From a bacterium (GTDB lineage Bacteria > Chloroflexota > Chloroflexia > Thermomicrobiales > UBA6265): a DNA stretch of 12,452 nt. The notes beneath the pieces were generated by a model that was given only the letters and a program-made list of their open reading frames with translations, had not been told where the DNA came from and searched no databases. The stretch is taken from contig JAPOLF010000039.1 of the NCBI GenBank assembly GCA_029977305.1, positions 1-12,452 of the forward strand, given 5' to 3'. The position numbers and the translations under genes were made by a program. Shown one piece after another: positions 6,132-12,452 of this stretch. The stretch's first letter is position 1. Each line of letters starts with the position of its first letter.

Positions 6132-9079
6132 CCGACCGGGCTCGCTTCCACCGATGCAGGCGTGGTGACCGCCGGCGGGATCGGGCCGATCGCGACCGCC
6201 GGGATCGAGGGATCGCTCACCCAGAGATCACCCTGCGGGCCCACCGCGACGCCGAACGGGCTGCCGAGGAGATCGCCCCCGAGATCCGTCACGAATTGGT
6301 CATAGGTGCCATCCGGCCAGTAGATCTCGACCGACCCCGAGGGGGAAGAGGAGATCGCGAGGCGGCCATCCGGCAGGAACGCGACATACGGCTGGAAGAA
6401 GGGCTTGCCGCCGCCCGGGTTCGGCTCGGGCCACGCATCGACCGTGAAGTGCCCCACCAGCGTGCCGTCTGGCGTCAGGGTGGTGATCCGCTGGTTCCCG
6501 GAATCTGCGACGTAGATGTTGCCGTCGGGTCCGACGGCGATGCCCACCGGTTCGATCAGGTTCGCGTCGCCGTTCCCGAAGCCGCCGAACGTCCAGCGCA
6601 CGTTGCCGTCGCGATCGAAGGCTTGGACGCGTTCGTTGCCGGTGTCGGTGACATAGATCGCATCCTCGGTGACGGCGACACCGCGCGGCCCGAAGAACGC
6701 TCCCGCGTTGTCAGCGGAGCGGGCCGGGTCGTCGGTGTTGTCCGTGGCGTCGCGCTTGCCGGCGTCGTTCAACGGCCCACCGAGTTCGAGCACGGTGTCG
6801 CCCGCGCTGTCGATGACGAGCACGCGATGTCCCCACGTGTCGGCGAGGTAGATGAGGCCGTCGGGGCCAATCGCAACACCGGTCGGGCCCAAGCCGTTGC
6901 CGGGCACGGAGAGGTCGAAGGGCCCTGCGCCGCCGGCCCAGACATCGAGGATGTCACCGAAGGCGTCGAGGTGGTAGACGCGGCCGTTGACCGCATCGAC
7001 AGCGTAGCCGGTGCCATCGGCGGCGACGGCGATTCCGACCGGTGACGTCATATCAGCAGACGCTGTTGCTGGGATGACACCCGCATCTGGCAGGGCGGCT
7101 CCCGGCGCGACGCCACCGGAGAGGCGCGACGAGAGTTCGGCATTGAAACCAAGTGCGTCGGGATCGGTGTCGGGCACATAGACGCCTTCGCGCAGGTGCA
7201 GGAAGCGCGCACCGGTGATCCAGTCCATCGGGTTGAGGAATCGGGTCAGGTACCCGAGATCGGGCGAGGTGTAGGAGTCGGGGACTCCGGTGACGACCGG
7301 CACCTCGCGCACGTCGTAGCCGCGCTCGCGCAGGGCGTCCGCCTTCGGCCCGATCACGACTTGCGCAGCGCCGGCATCATTCTGCTTGATGACTTGGGCC
7401 TCGGGGAAATCGCGCAGGTACCAGCGCCACGGCCATTCGACGCGGGGATCGATGGCGACCGACAGGCCGTGGCCGCCGGTGGTGTCACGGACCGAGCGGT
7501 CATCAAGCGTGACATCGCGGGCGAGTCGGCGCAGCCCCTCCACGGTGGGCTTGACGGCACCGGTGGTGAAGTTCTGGGCCAACATCTCCTCGCCAAGCAC
7601 GGCTCGGTGGAAGGCGAGATTTGAGGCTGTGCTGAGGCCGAAACCAGCGAGCATCGCGGTGTAGACGAGGAGGGCGATGCGCGCGAGTTGGCCGGGACGC
7701 TGCTCCGCGCGCTCGCGCTTGGCGGCCTGCCACCCGACGTAGAGGAGCGGCACCACGATGCCGACCACGATCAGCATCGGTCCGTAGGTCGTCTGGTCCA
7801 TGCGGGCGTTGTAGGAGAAGAGGACGAGGGCCGCGAAGAGCGCGATGCTGACCCCCAGCACGACAAGGGCGAAGAGGCCGCCGGCGCCGGCGCGGACATC
7901 GCGCCAATCGGTGTCGGCGACGATCCCGGCGAGCGAGCATCCGGCGATCAGCACCAACGGGAGGGCGATCAGGACCGTGTCATCCGGGCTGCGGCCGCCG
8001 ACGAAACTCCACGCGATGAACGACGCGGCAAACCAGCCGCCGAGGAGGAGCAGCCAGTCGTCACTCGCGCTGTTGCCGGGCCTGCCGAAGCCGCGCACAG
8101 CGCCCGCGATCGCGAGCATCACACTGACCGTCTCGTAGAGGCAGAGGGCGACGAGGTAGAACGACGGCGAGATGGCAGCCGGCGCGGTGAGCAGTGCAAC
8201 CCAGTTGGCGAAGGTCTCGCCGATGCCGCGCAGCGCACCGGGATCGGTGAAGAGGCGGGTGTAGAGCACCAGCAGGGTCAGGAGCAGCGTGCCGACGCTG
8301 GTGATCAGCGAGCGGGTGTCCGCACCGATGCCCCCGAGGCCGCGACGGACCGCACCCTTCGGAACCACCAGCGCCGCGAGAACGAGGCCGACCACCAGCG
8401 TGATCAGCGCCATCACCCCGGAGGCGCCGCAGCCGATGGTGAGGCCGAGCAGCACCCCGACGGTCGCGGCGCCGGTGGGGCGCGCCGGTGGGCGGCTGCC
8501 GGTCCAGACGATCGTCACCGCGATGCCGAGCACCAGAGCGCCGATGAGCATCGTCCCGGTGTTGACGCGCGAGGCGAAGACCAGCACCGGCGAGATCGTG
8601 GCGAGGGCGGTCATGCCGAGGACGCCGTACTTCCCCGCCACCCGGTGGGTGGCGACGAGGCTGATGATCGCGGCAGTGCCGGCGATGGCGGCGACGAGGC
8701 GGAAGGTGGCGTCGGTGGTGCCGAAAAGAAACACGCTGAGAGCGTTCAGCAGAAGCGGGGTCGGCGCGGCGATCGGCAGCGGTTCGGGGCCGCCGGTGGC
8801 GAGCGTCCACGCGTGGAAGGCGCTGCGTGCCTCGTCGGAGGTGAGGGACCAGTCAGTCAATTTGGAGAATCGCAAGGCGATCGCGCCGGCGATCAGCACC
8901 AGCCACGCCACCGGCACCCACCACGGCGCGGGGAACGCGATCGGGTGATCGAGCAGCTCGTCTGGGGTCGGCGTGACCGGGAGGGCGATGGAAGGTCCTG
9001 CGGCGACCTCGGCGGCGTCTGCCACGGCGGGATCCGCGATCGGCGATGGCGTGGGTTCGGGTGCGTGGGGGTCGGTCAC
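6125..9079 (-). CDS. Membrane GT-C-like protein fused to a C-terminal NHL beta-propeller
   Basis: The 984-residue protein has three parts. A Pro/Ala-rich tail (1-50) leads to a multi-helix membrane region (about 52-490). Its first loop has TSDEARSAFHAW with Asp82-Glu83, and FGTTDATFRL (119-128), as in dolichyl-phosphate-mannose transferase-like (GT-C) proteins. An extramembrane domain (about 491-650) has WPWRWYLRDF (549-558). The rest (about 676-960) is six NHL-type repeats, e.g. PTGVAIGPDGLIYLAD, PRGVAVTEDAIYVTD and PVGIAVGPDGNIYVAD, enough for a six-blade propeller, with a roughly 30-residue insert between blades 2 and 3. The upstream gene encodes a paralogue of the first two parts. HGP and RHD residues of that paralogue are replaced (APT at 105-107; RVNTG at 171-175). 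GTG at 9079 is preferred because GGAGGA is 4 nt upstream; a TTG at 9106 has none. Activity is unknown; a glycosyltransferase or a sugar-transfer accessory are the main options. Confidence 0.85.
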   Translation of the reverse strand: MTDPHAPEPTPSPIADPAVADAAEVAAGPSIALPVTPTPDELLDHPIAFPAPWWVPVAWLVLIAGAIALRFSKLTDWSLTSDEARSAFHAWTLATGGPEPLPIAAPTPLLLNALSVFLFGTTDATFRLVAAIAGTAAIISLVATHRVAGKYGVLGMTALATISPVLVFASRVNTGTMLIGALVLGIAVTIVWTGSRPPARPTGAATVGVLLGLTIGCGASGVMALITLVVGLVLAALVVPKGAVRRGLGGIGADTRSLITSVGTLLLTLLVLYTRLFTDPGALRGIGETFANWVALLTAPAAISPSFYLVALCLYETVSVMLAIAGAVRGFGRPGNSASDDWLLLLGGWFAASFIAWSFVGGRSPDDTVLIALPLVLIAGCSLAGIVADTDWRDVRAGAGGLFALVVLGVSIALFAALVLFSYNARMDQTTYGPMLIVVGIVVPLLYVGWQAAKRERAEQRPGQLARIALLVYTAMLAGFGLSTASNLAFHRAVLGEEMLAQNFTTGAVKPTVEGLRRLARDVTLDDRSVRDTTGGHGLSVAIDPRVEWPWRWYLRDFPEAQVIKQNDAGAAQVVIGPKADALRERGYDVREVPVVTGVPDSYTSPDLGYLTRFLNPMDWITGARFLHLREGVYVPDTDPDALGFNAELSSRLSGGVAPGAALPDAGVIPATASADMTSPVGIAVAADGTGYAVDAVNGRVYHLDAFGDILDVWAGGAGPFDLSVPGNGLGPTGVAIGPDGLIYLADTWGHRVLVIDSAGDTVLELGGPLNDAGKRDATDNTDDPARSADNAGAFFGPRGVAVTEDAIYVTDTGNERVQAFDRDGNVRWTFGGFGNGDANLIEPVGIAVGPDGNIYVADSGNQRITTLTPDGTLVGHFTVDAWPEPNPGGGKPFFQPYVAFLPDGRLAISSSPSGSVEIYWPDGTYDQFVTDLGGDLLGSPFGVAVGPQGDLWVSDPSIPAVAIGPIPPAVTTPASVEASPVGS

Positions 9080-9083
9080 GTCG

Positions 9084-9089
9084 TCCTCC
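9084..9089 (-). promoter_or_regulatory. Ribosome binding site deciding the GTG start of the NHL-fusion gene
   Basis: GGAGGA on the minus strand, 4 nt before the GTG at 9079. The alternative TTG start at 9106 lacks any such site. The site lies in the 33-bp gap after the upstream paralogue's stop, so the two genes read as one operon with independent initiation. Confidence 0.7.
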
Positions 9090-9112
9090 GGGCGGAGCAG
9101 CGGCAATGGAAA

Positions 9113-11506
9113 CTAGATGCCATAGCGGATCTCGTTGTACTCGGGGAGCAGGTCGTTGCGGACATAGAGGGTGAACCGCGTGGAGTCGATGCGGTTGAGC
9201 AGGTCGCGGTACATGACGAGGCGGTAGAGATCCTGCTGGCCTTCCGGGGTGCGCAGGTTGGCGATGCTGCTGCCGAGGCTCTTGAGGATGTCGACGGGGC
9301 CGTGGGGCGCGTCCTCCGAGGTCCATGCCGAGCGACCGGCCGGGATCTCCGGGGCGATCGCGATGTTGCGGTACTGGTCCTCGGGGTACCACCAGCGGAG
9401 GACATACTCGACCGGGGAGTAGTTGCTGAGCAGGGCCTCGTTGTCGGCGGTGGTGCCGGGGCGGGCGAGGATGAGCGCGGCGGTTGGCTCCCCGGCGACG
9501 GTCTCACCGACAAAGCGGCGGTGGTCAAAGTCGCGCAGGTACCACTGCATCGGCCACGAGACCTCGCTGTCGAACCAGATCTCGATGCCCTTGTCGCCGA
9601 CCAGGAGTTCCGAGAGGGTGGTGGCTTCGTCGACGACACGCGTGACATCCGGTGAAGTCTGGGTGTAGACGAGCATGTCCTTCGGCACATCACCTTCGAG
9701 GTAGACAAGGCGCCACGCGAAGTGCACCTGCAGGAGCAGCACGACGATCCCGGCGGCACAGGCGGTGACAGCGATGGCACGGCGGCGGCCGAGGACGGCC
9801 CACCCGATGCCGAACAAGGCGATGGCCACCACGAGCGGAATCCAGAGCGTCCACCAGTGCGCGGCGGCCGTGGCGGAGATGGTGCGGTCCCATCCTCCCC
9901 AATCGTCGGAGGGGACGAACTCGCCGAAGGAGAGACGGCCCGCGAGCACGAGCCAGGCGCCGGCGCAGAGCAGCAGCCAGACGAGCATCACACTCGCGCC
10001 CGGGGCCCACGAGGTGCGGCCCGCGGAGACCGCGGCACGCCAGCGCTCGATGGCGACCCCGATCGCGGCGCCGGAGAGGATCAGGCCGGGCAGGGCGATG
10101 TGGACGATCAGCCAGGGCATCTTCTCGCCGGCCCACGTGAGGGCGAGGAAGATGCCGCCGTACCAGACCGTCACCAAGGTGAGGAAGAAGAGGCGCGGTC
10201 CGGCGGCGCGGCGGCCGATCACGGCGAGCAGTGCTTGCACGGCGACCACCGCCGCGGTCGCGGTCCCGAGGAATGCGGCGATGGGCTCGTACTGTGGGTA
10301 GAGCACGAGGTAGTAGAACCACGGCTGCTCGCCGCGGCGGACGTCGTGCTGGCCCATCCAATAGAGCAGGGTGCCATCGGTGGCCACCGTGCCGGTGAGC
10401 AAGCCGTTGGGATTGGTGAAGAGTGTGGTGAAGAAGAGGATGAAGATGCCGGCGAAGACGGCGAGCGCTTGGAGCAGCCCGGTCTTGTCGGCCCAGGCGG
10501 CGTTGACGGCGGCCCCGACGCTCCCCGCCGGCTGGTCGCCGAGAAGGGAGGCGACCCAGCCCTCGTCGAGCCGATTTGGGTTGCGCACCGGGCGCAGCAC
10601 CATCCGCGCGGCGATCACGGCAAGCACGAGGATCGCGATCAGGGCGAGCGTGGCCGGGTTGGTGAGCACGGCACCCCAGTAGGCCAGTTGCTCGTCCTTG
10701 GTGGGGCGTTCCCAAGGGATGGGCGGCAGATGCTTGCCGGTGACATCGGGGATCACGGCAATCGCGGCGAGGGCGAGCACGCCGGTGCCGATCACCACCG
10801 GGATGAGCCGGCGCAGCGGCCCCACCAGCAACGCCAACCCGAGCACTCCGACGTAGATGGCGACGATGCCGAAAACAATCTCATGGTTGGTGAGGAGGAA
10901 GGCGATGGCGGCGGCGGCGGTGATCAGCCAGCTCCGTTGCGGACGCTCGACATAGCGGGCCACCGCGATGAGCAGCACGAAGGTGCCGACCAGCGTGTAG
11001 ATGTCGTGGCGGATGTAGCGGCTTTGATAGAGGATCGCGGGGGCGGAGAGGAGGAGGACGGAGGTGGCGAGCGCGCCCCATCGCCCCAACTGCCGCGGCC
11101 CGCGGAGGAACCACGGCAGCATCACCAGGACGGTGCCGAAGATGGCGGGGAGAACCCGGCTGGTGGCGTCCGATGCGCCGAAAAGGGCGTAGATGAGGCC
11201 GTTGGCAATGAAGAGGAACGGCCCGTGCATAAGAGGATCGTGTTGGTAGCCGTCGCCTTGGGAGAAGACCCAGGAGTAGTACGCGTGGAGGCTCTCGTCG
11301 TGGTGGAGGGCGCGGCTGCCGAGATCCCAGAACCGGGTGAGCACGGCGAGGAGGAGGATCACCACGTAGGCCAGGTTCTCCGCCGTGGCGAACCGGGCGA
11401 GGCGGGTGAGGCCGTCGTGGAAGGGGGGCGCGGCCGGGACGTCGTCCGCCGGGGATGCCGGGTGCGGGTCGGGCCCGGTGGGAAGATCAGCAGCGGCCAA
11501 ACTCAC
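9113..11506 (-). CDS. TIGR03663/Agl23-like integral membrane protein, probable GT-C-type glycosylation protein
   Basis: The 797-residue protein has a short polar N-terminus and about a dozen hydrophobic segments (about 42-600), then an extramembrane domain (about 601-797). The first loop carries RFWDLGSRALHHDESLHAYY with Asp70-Glu71 and then LMHGPFLFI (His94-Gly95-Pro96). Further on are SRYIRHDIY (162-170), EKMPWL (461-466) and WPMQWYLRDF (651-660). The invariant DE, HGP and arginines (here probably Arg58 and Arg117) are what I recall as defining TIGR03663, a family distantly related to dolichyl-phosphate-mannose mannosyltransferases and annotated as flippase-associated Agl23. It is known mainly from Chloroflexi and archaea, with no proven function. 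Start is GTG at 11506 with AGGGA 9 nt upstream. The diverged NHL-fused paralogue follows after 33 bp. Confidence 0.87.
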   Translation of the reverse strand: MSLAAADLPTGPDPHPASPADDVPAAPPFHDGLTRLARFATAENLAYVVILLLAVLTRFWDLGSRALHHDESLHAYYSWVFSQGDGYQHDPLMHGPFLFIANGLIYALFGASDATSRVLPAIFGTVLVMLPWFLRGPRQLGRWGALATSVLLLSAPAILYQSRYIRHDIYTLVGTFVLLIAVARYVERPQRSWLITAAAAIAFLLTNHEIVFGIVAIYVGVLGLALLVGPLRRLIPVVIGTGVLALAAIAVIPDVTGKHLPPIPWERPTKDEQLAYWGAVLTNPATLALIAILVLAVIAARMVLRPVRNPNRLDEGWVASLLGDQPAGSVGAAVNAAWADKTGLLQALAVFAGIFILFFTTLFTNPNGLLTGTVATDGTLLYWMGQHDVRRGEQPWFYYLVLYPQYEPIAAFLGTATAAVVAVQALLAVIGRRAAGPRLFFLTLVTVWYGGIFLALTWAGEKMPWLIVHIALPGLILSGAAIGVAIERWRAAVSAGRTSWAPGASVMLVWLLLCAGAWLVLAGRLSFGEFVPSDDWGGWDRTISATAAAHWWTLWIPLVVAIALFGIGWAVLGRRRAIAVTACAAGIVVLLLQVHFAWRLVYLEGDVPKDMLVYTQTSPDVTRVVDEATTLSELLVGDKGIEIWFDSEVSWPMQWYLRDFDHRRFVGETVAGEPTAALILARPGTTADNEALLSNYSPVEYVLRWWYPEDQYRNIAIAPEIPAGRSAWTSEDAPHGPVDILKSLGSSIANLRTPEGQQDLYRLVMYRDLLNRIDSTRFTLYVRNDLLPEYNEIRYGI

Positions 11507-11568
11507 GACGGCGCGTCCCTCGATGCGGCGGAAACCCGGGTGCCGAGCCGCGGCGACTCAACCCTCGG

Positions 11569-11574
11569 AGTATA
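11569..11574 (-). promoter_or_regulatory. Candidate -10 box for the Agl23-like operon
   Basis: TATACT on the minus strand matches the sigma70-type -10 consensus at 5 of 6 positions and would place the transcript start about 55 nt before the GTG at 11506. No good -35 hexamer is visible: TTGGGC lies 20 bp upstream (11595-11600), too far and only a partial match. Confidence 0.4.
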
Positions 11575-11746
11575 CGTTCTGGTGTGCCGGTGAAGCCCAA
11601 TTGCGGCGGTCGCGCCGCGAGAGCAGCCCGGGGATGGCCACGCGGAGCGGCCAGTGTGACAGCCGAACCCGCGCATGCTGATTTAGGCGGATCGCACAGT
11701 GGCCAGACCCTATCGTCGAGATGAGCGGCAACCAAAACCAGTAACT

Positions 11747-11759
11747 GTGCAACATGCAC
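11747..11759. promoter_or_regulatory. 13-bp palindrome, candidate operator for the ammonium transporter
   Basis: GTGCA-ACA-TGCAC is a perfect 5-bp inverted repeat about 118 bp upstream of the transporter start, in a locally A-rich stretch. It does not match the NtcA site (GTA-N8-TAC) or the GlnR box as I know them, so a regulator cannot be named. Confidence 0.3.
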
Positions 11760-11863
11760 GAAAACCGGTGCGGAATTCGGCGATCTCGCACGTAGCCCGG
11801 CCGTTCGCCCGTTCCTAAACTCCCAGCACCTCGGGATGCCATGGGACAGCCGCCCGGGGGGAC

Positions 11864-11870
11864 AGGGAGG
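11864..11870 (+). promoter_or_regulatory. Ribosome binding site of the ammonium transporter gene, in a G-rich tract
   Basis: AGGGAGG lies 7 nt before the ATG at 11878. It is preceded by a run of six G (11856-11861), so the whole stretch 11856-11872 is strongly purine-rich with several G runs. Confidence 0.75.
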
Positions 11871-11877
11871 GTTCGCG

Positions 11878-12452
11878 ATGGACACCGGCGACACCGCATG
11901 GGTATTGACGTCCGCCGCCATGGTCATGTTGATGACCCCGGCGCTCGGATTTTTCTATGGCGGATTGGTGCAGCGGAAGAACGTGCTCTCGACGATCATG
12001 CACTCGTTCTTCATCCTCGCGCTGATCAGCGTGCAGTGGGTGCTCTGGGGATATTCGCTCGCCTTCTCGCCGGGGACGCCGTTCATCGGCGGACTGAGCT
12101 GGGTCGGGCTGCGCGGGGTGGGCATGGAGCCGAACCCGGAGTACGCCGCGACGATCCCGCACAACCTCTTCATGTCCTACCAGATGATGTTCGCGGTGAT
12201 CACCCCGGCCCTGATCACCGGTGCCTTCGCCGAGCGGAAGCGCTTCAAGGCGATGGTGGTCTTCAGCTTGCTCTGGGCGACGCTGGTCTACGACCCGGTC
12301 GCGCACTGGGTGTGGGGCGTCGGCGGGTGGCTGCGCTACTTCGGGGCGCTTGATTTCGCCGGTGGCACCGTCGTCCACATCACCTCCGGAGTCTCGGCGC
12401 TGGTCGCCGCGATGGTGCTCGGGAAGCGGATCGGCTTCGGCAAGCAGGTCTA
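11878..12452 (+). CDS. amt: Ammonium transporter, Amt/Mep/Rh family (C-terminus cut off)
   Basis: This is a trimeric inner-membrane channel for ammonium/ammonia uptake. The 191 visible residues cover about the first five helices of a protein usually around 400-450 residues long. It begins MDTGDTAWVLTSAA and goes straight into helix 1 (MTPALGFFYGGLV), with no separate cleavable signal of the E. coli AmtB kind. The segments FAVITPALITGAFAER (105-120), VYDPVAHWVWG (137-147, including the conserved ammonium-site Asp139) and DFAGGTVVHI (159-168, with His167 as the first of the pore twin histidines) are diagnostic; the second histidine is beyond the edge. The ATG has a strong Shine-Dalgarno. A PII (glnK) gene often follows amt and may lie to the right, out of view. 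No defect is visible. Confidence 0.96.
   Translation, partial: MDTGDTAWVLTSAAMVMLMTPALGFFYGGLVQRKNVLSTIMHSFFILALISVQWVLWGYSLAFSPGTPFIGGLSWVGLRGVGMEPNPEYAATIPHNLFMSYQMMFAVITPALITGAFAERKRFKAMVVFSLLWATLVYDPVAHWVWGVGGWLRYFGALDFAGGTVVHITSGVSALVAAMVLGKRIGFGKQV

Larger units (their letters stand above)
11507..11877. promoter_or_regulatory. Divergent regulatory region between the glycosyltransferase-like operon and the ammonium transporter
   Basis: These 371 bp contain no convincing gene and are visibly less GC-rich around 11670-11770 than the flanks, as expected of promoter DNA. Elements seen are a leftward -10 hexamer at 11569-11574, a palindrome at 11747-11759, and a long-range imperfect inverted repeat (GGCCAGTGTG at 11649-11658 against CACAGTGGCC at 11695-11704, one mismatch). 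There is also a possible leader hairpin TCCCAGCA...TGC-CA-TGGGA (11821-11846) just upstream of the transporter's ribosome binding site. A rightward promoter cannot be fixed by eye. Confidence 0.6.

Noticed and set aside
9080..9106. TTG start at 9106 for the NHL-fusion protein
   Set aside because: No Shine-Dalgarno in front of it, whereas the in-frame GTG at 9079 has GGAGGA at good spacing.
7688..9655. 655-codon open frame on the plus strand opposite the two membrane-protein genes
   Set aside because: It spans the end of one minus-strand gene and the start of another, and its product is a low-complexity Glu/Asp/Gly/Arg/His-rich string. It is the usual antisense frame of GC-rich coding DNA; the minus-strand products have clear family motifs.
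9722..11593. 623-codon open frame on the plus strand opposite the Agl23-like gene
   Set aside because: Same compositional artefact: acidic, Gly- and His-rich product with no domain, antisense to a strongly supported gene.
11741..11760. NtcA- or GlnR-type nitrogen regulator site upstream of amt
   Set aside because: GTAAC at 11741 starts like such boxes, but the second half-site (TAC after N8, or GAAAC after N6) is not there.
1..12452. Frequent GCGATC/CGATCG words as a possible repeat family
   Set aside because: They occur mostly in phase with ATC (Ile) and GAT/GCG codons inside genes, with no regular spacing or conserved flanks, so codon bias explains them.

Overview
The window is GC-rich DNA (about two thirds G+C by eye) from a bacterium, densely coded, with GTG starts and mostly clear GGAGG-type ribosome binding sites. 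The best lineage guess is Chloroflexota, perhaps Thermomicrobia or a relative. Three things support this: a large membrane protein of the TIGR03663/'Agl23' type (a family I know mainly from Chloroflexi and archaea), the AQEGTPE-type secretion-signal junction of a small exported protein, and the base composition. This is inference from recalled family distributions, not a search result.

Region 1 (1-4532, minus strand) is a complete HAAT-type (branched-chain amino acid family) ABC importer read right to left: livG ATPase, livF ATPase, livH permease, livM permease, then a substrate-binding protein with a twin-arginine-like signal that runs off the left edge. The first four genes are tightly packed: a 4-bp ATGA overlap, a 1-bp TGATG overlap, then a direct TAG|ATG junction. 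The binding-protein gene is set apart by a 122-bp gap with two hairpins.

Region 2 (4682-6106, plus strand) is divergent from livG. It is a two-gene unit: a small exported NTF2-like protein of unknown role and a six-helix potassium channel with a TTVGYGD selectivity filter and a C-terminal coiled coil. An 18-bp near-perfect palindrome lies in the divergent intergenic region. The unit ends in a 14-bp-stem hairpin that also holds the stop codon of the convergent gene.

Region 3 (6125-11506, minus strand) is the most unusual part: two large tandem membrane proteins. The upstream one (797 aa) has TIGR03663/Agl23-like residues (HHDES, RHD, HGP, GEKMPWL). The downstream one (984 aa) is a diverged paralogue that keeps the DE pair, has lost RHD and HGP, and carries a C-terminal six-blade NHL beta-propeller. 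Both share a WP-x2-WYLRDF motif in an extramembrane domain. They are probably parts of one envelope glycosylation or lipid-linked sugar system, but their function is not known to me.

Region 4 (11507-11877) is a 371-bp divergent regulatory region with a good -10 hexamer for the glycosyltransferase-like pair and a small palindrome. Region 5 (11878-12452, plus strand) is the 5' part of an ammonium transporter gene cut off by the right edge. Apart from the NHL-fused tandem pair, the window looks like ordinary nutrient-uptake and housekeeping chromosome. I see no tRNA, rRNA, CRISPR array, insertion sequence or phage gene.
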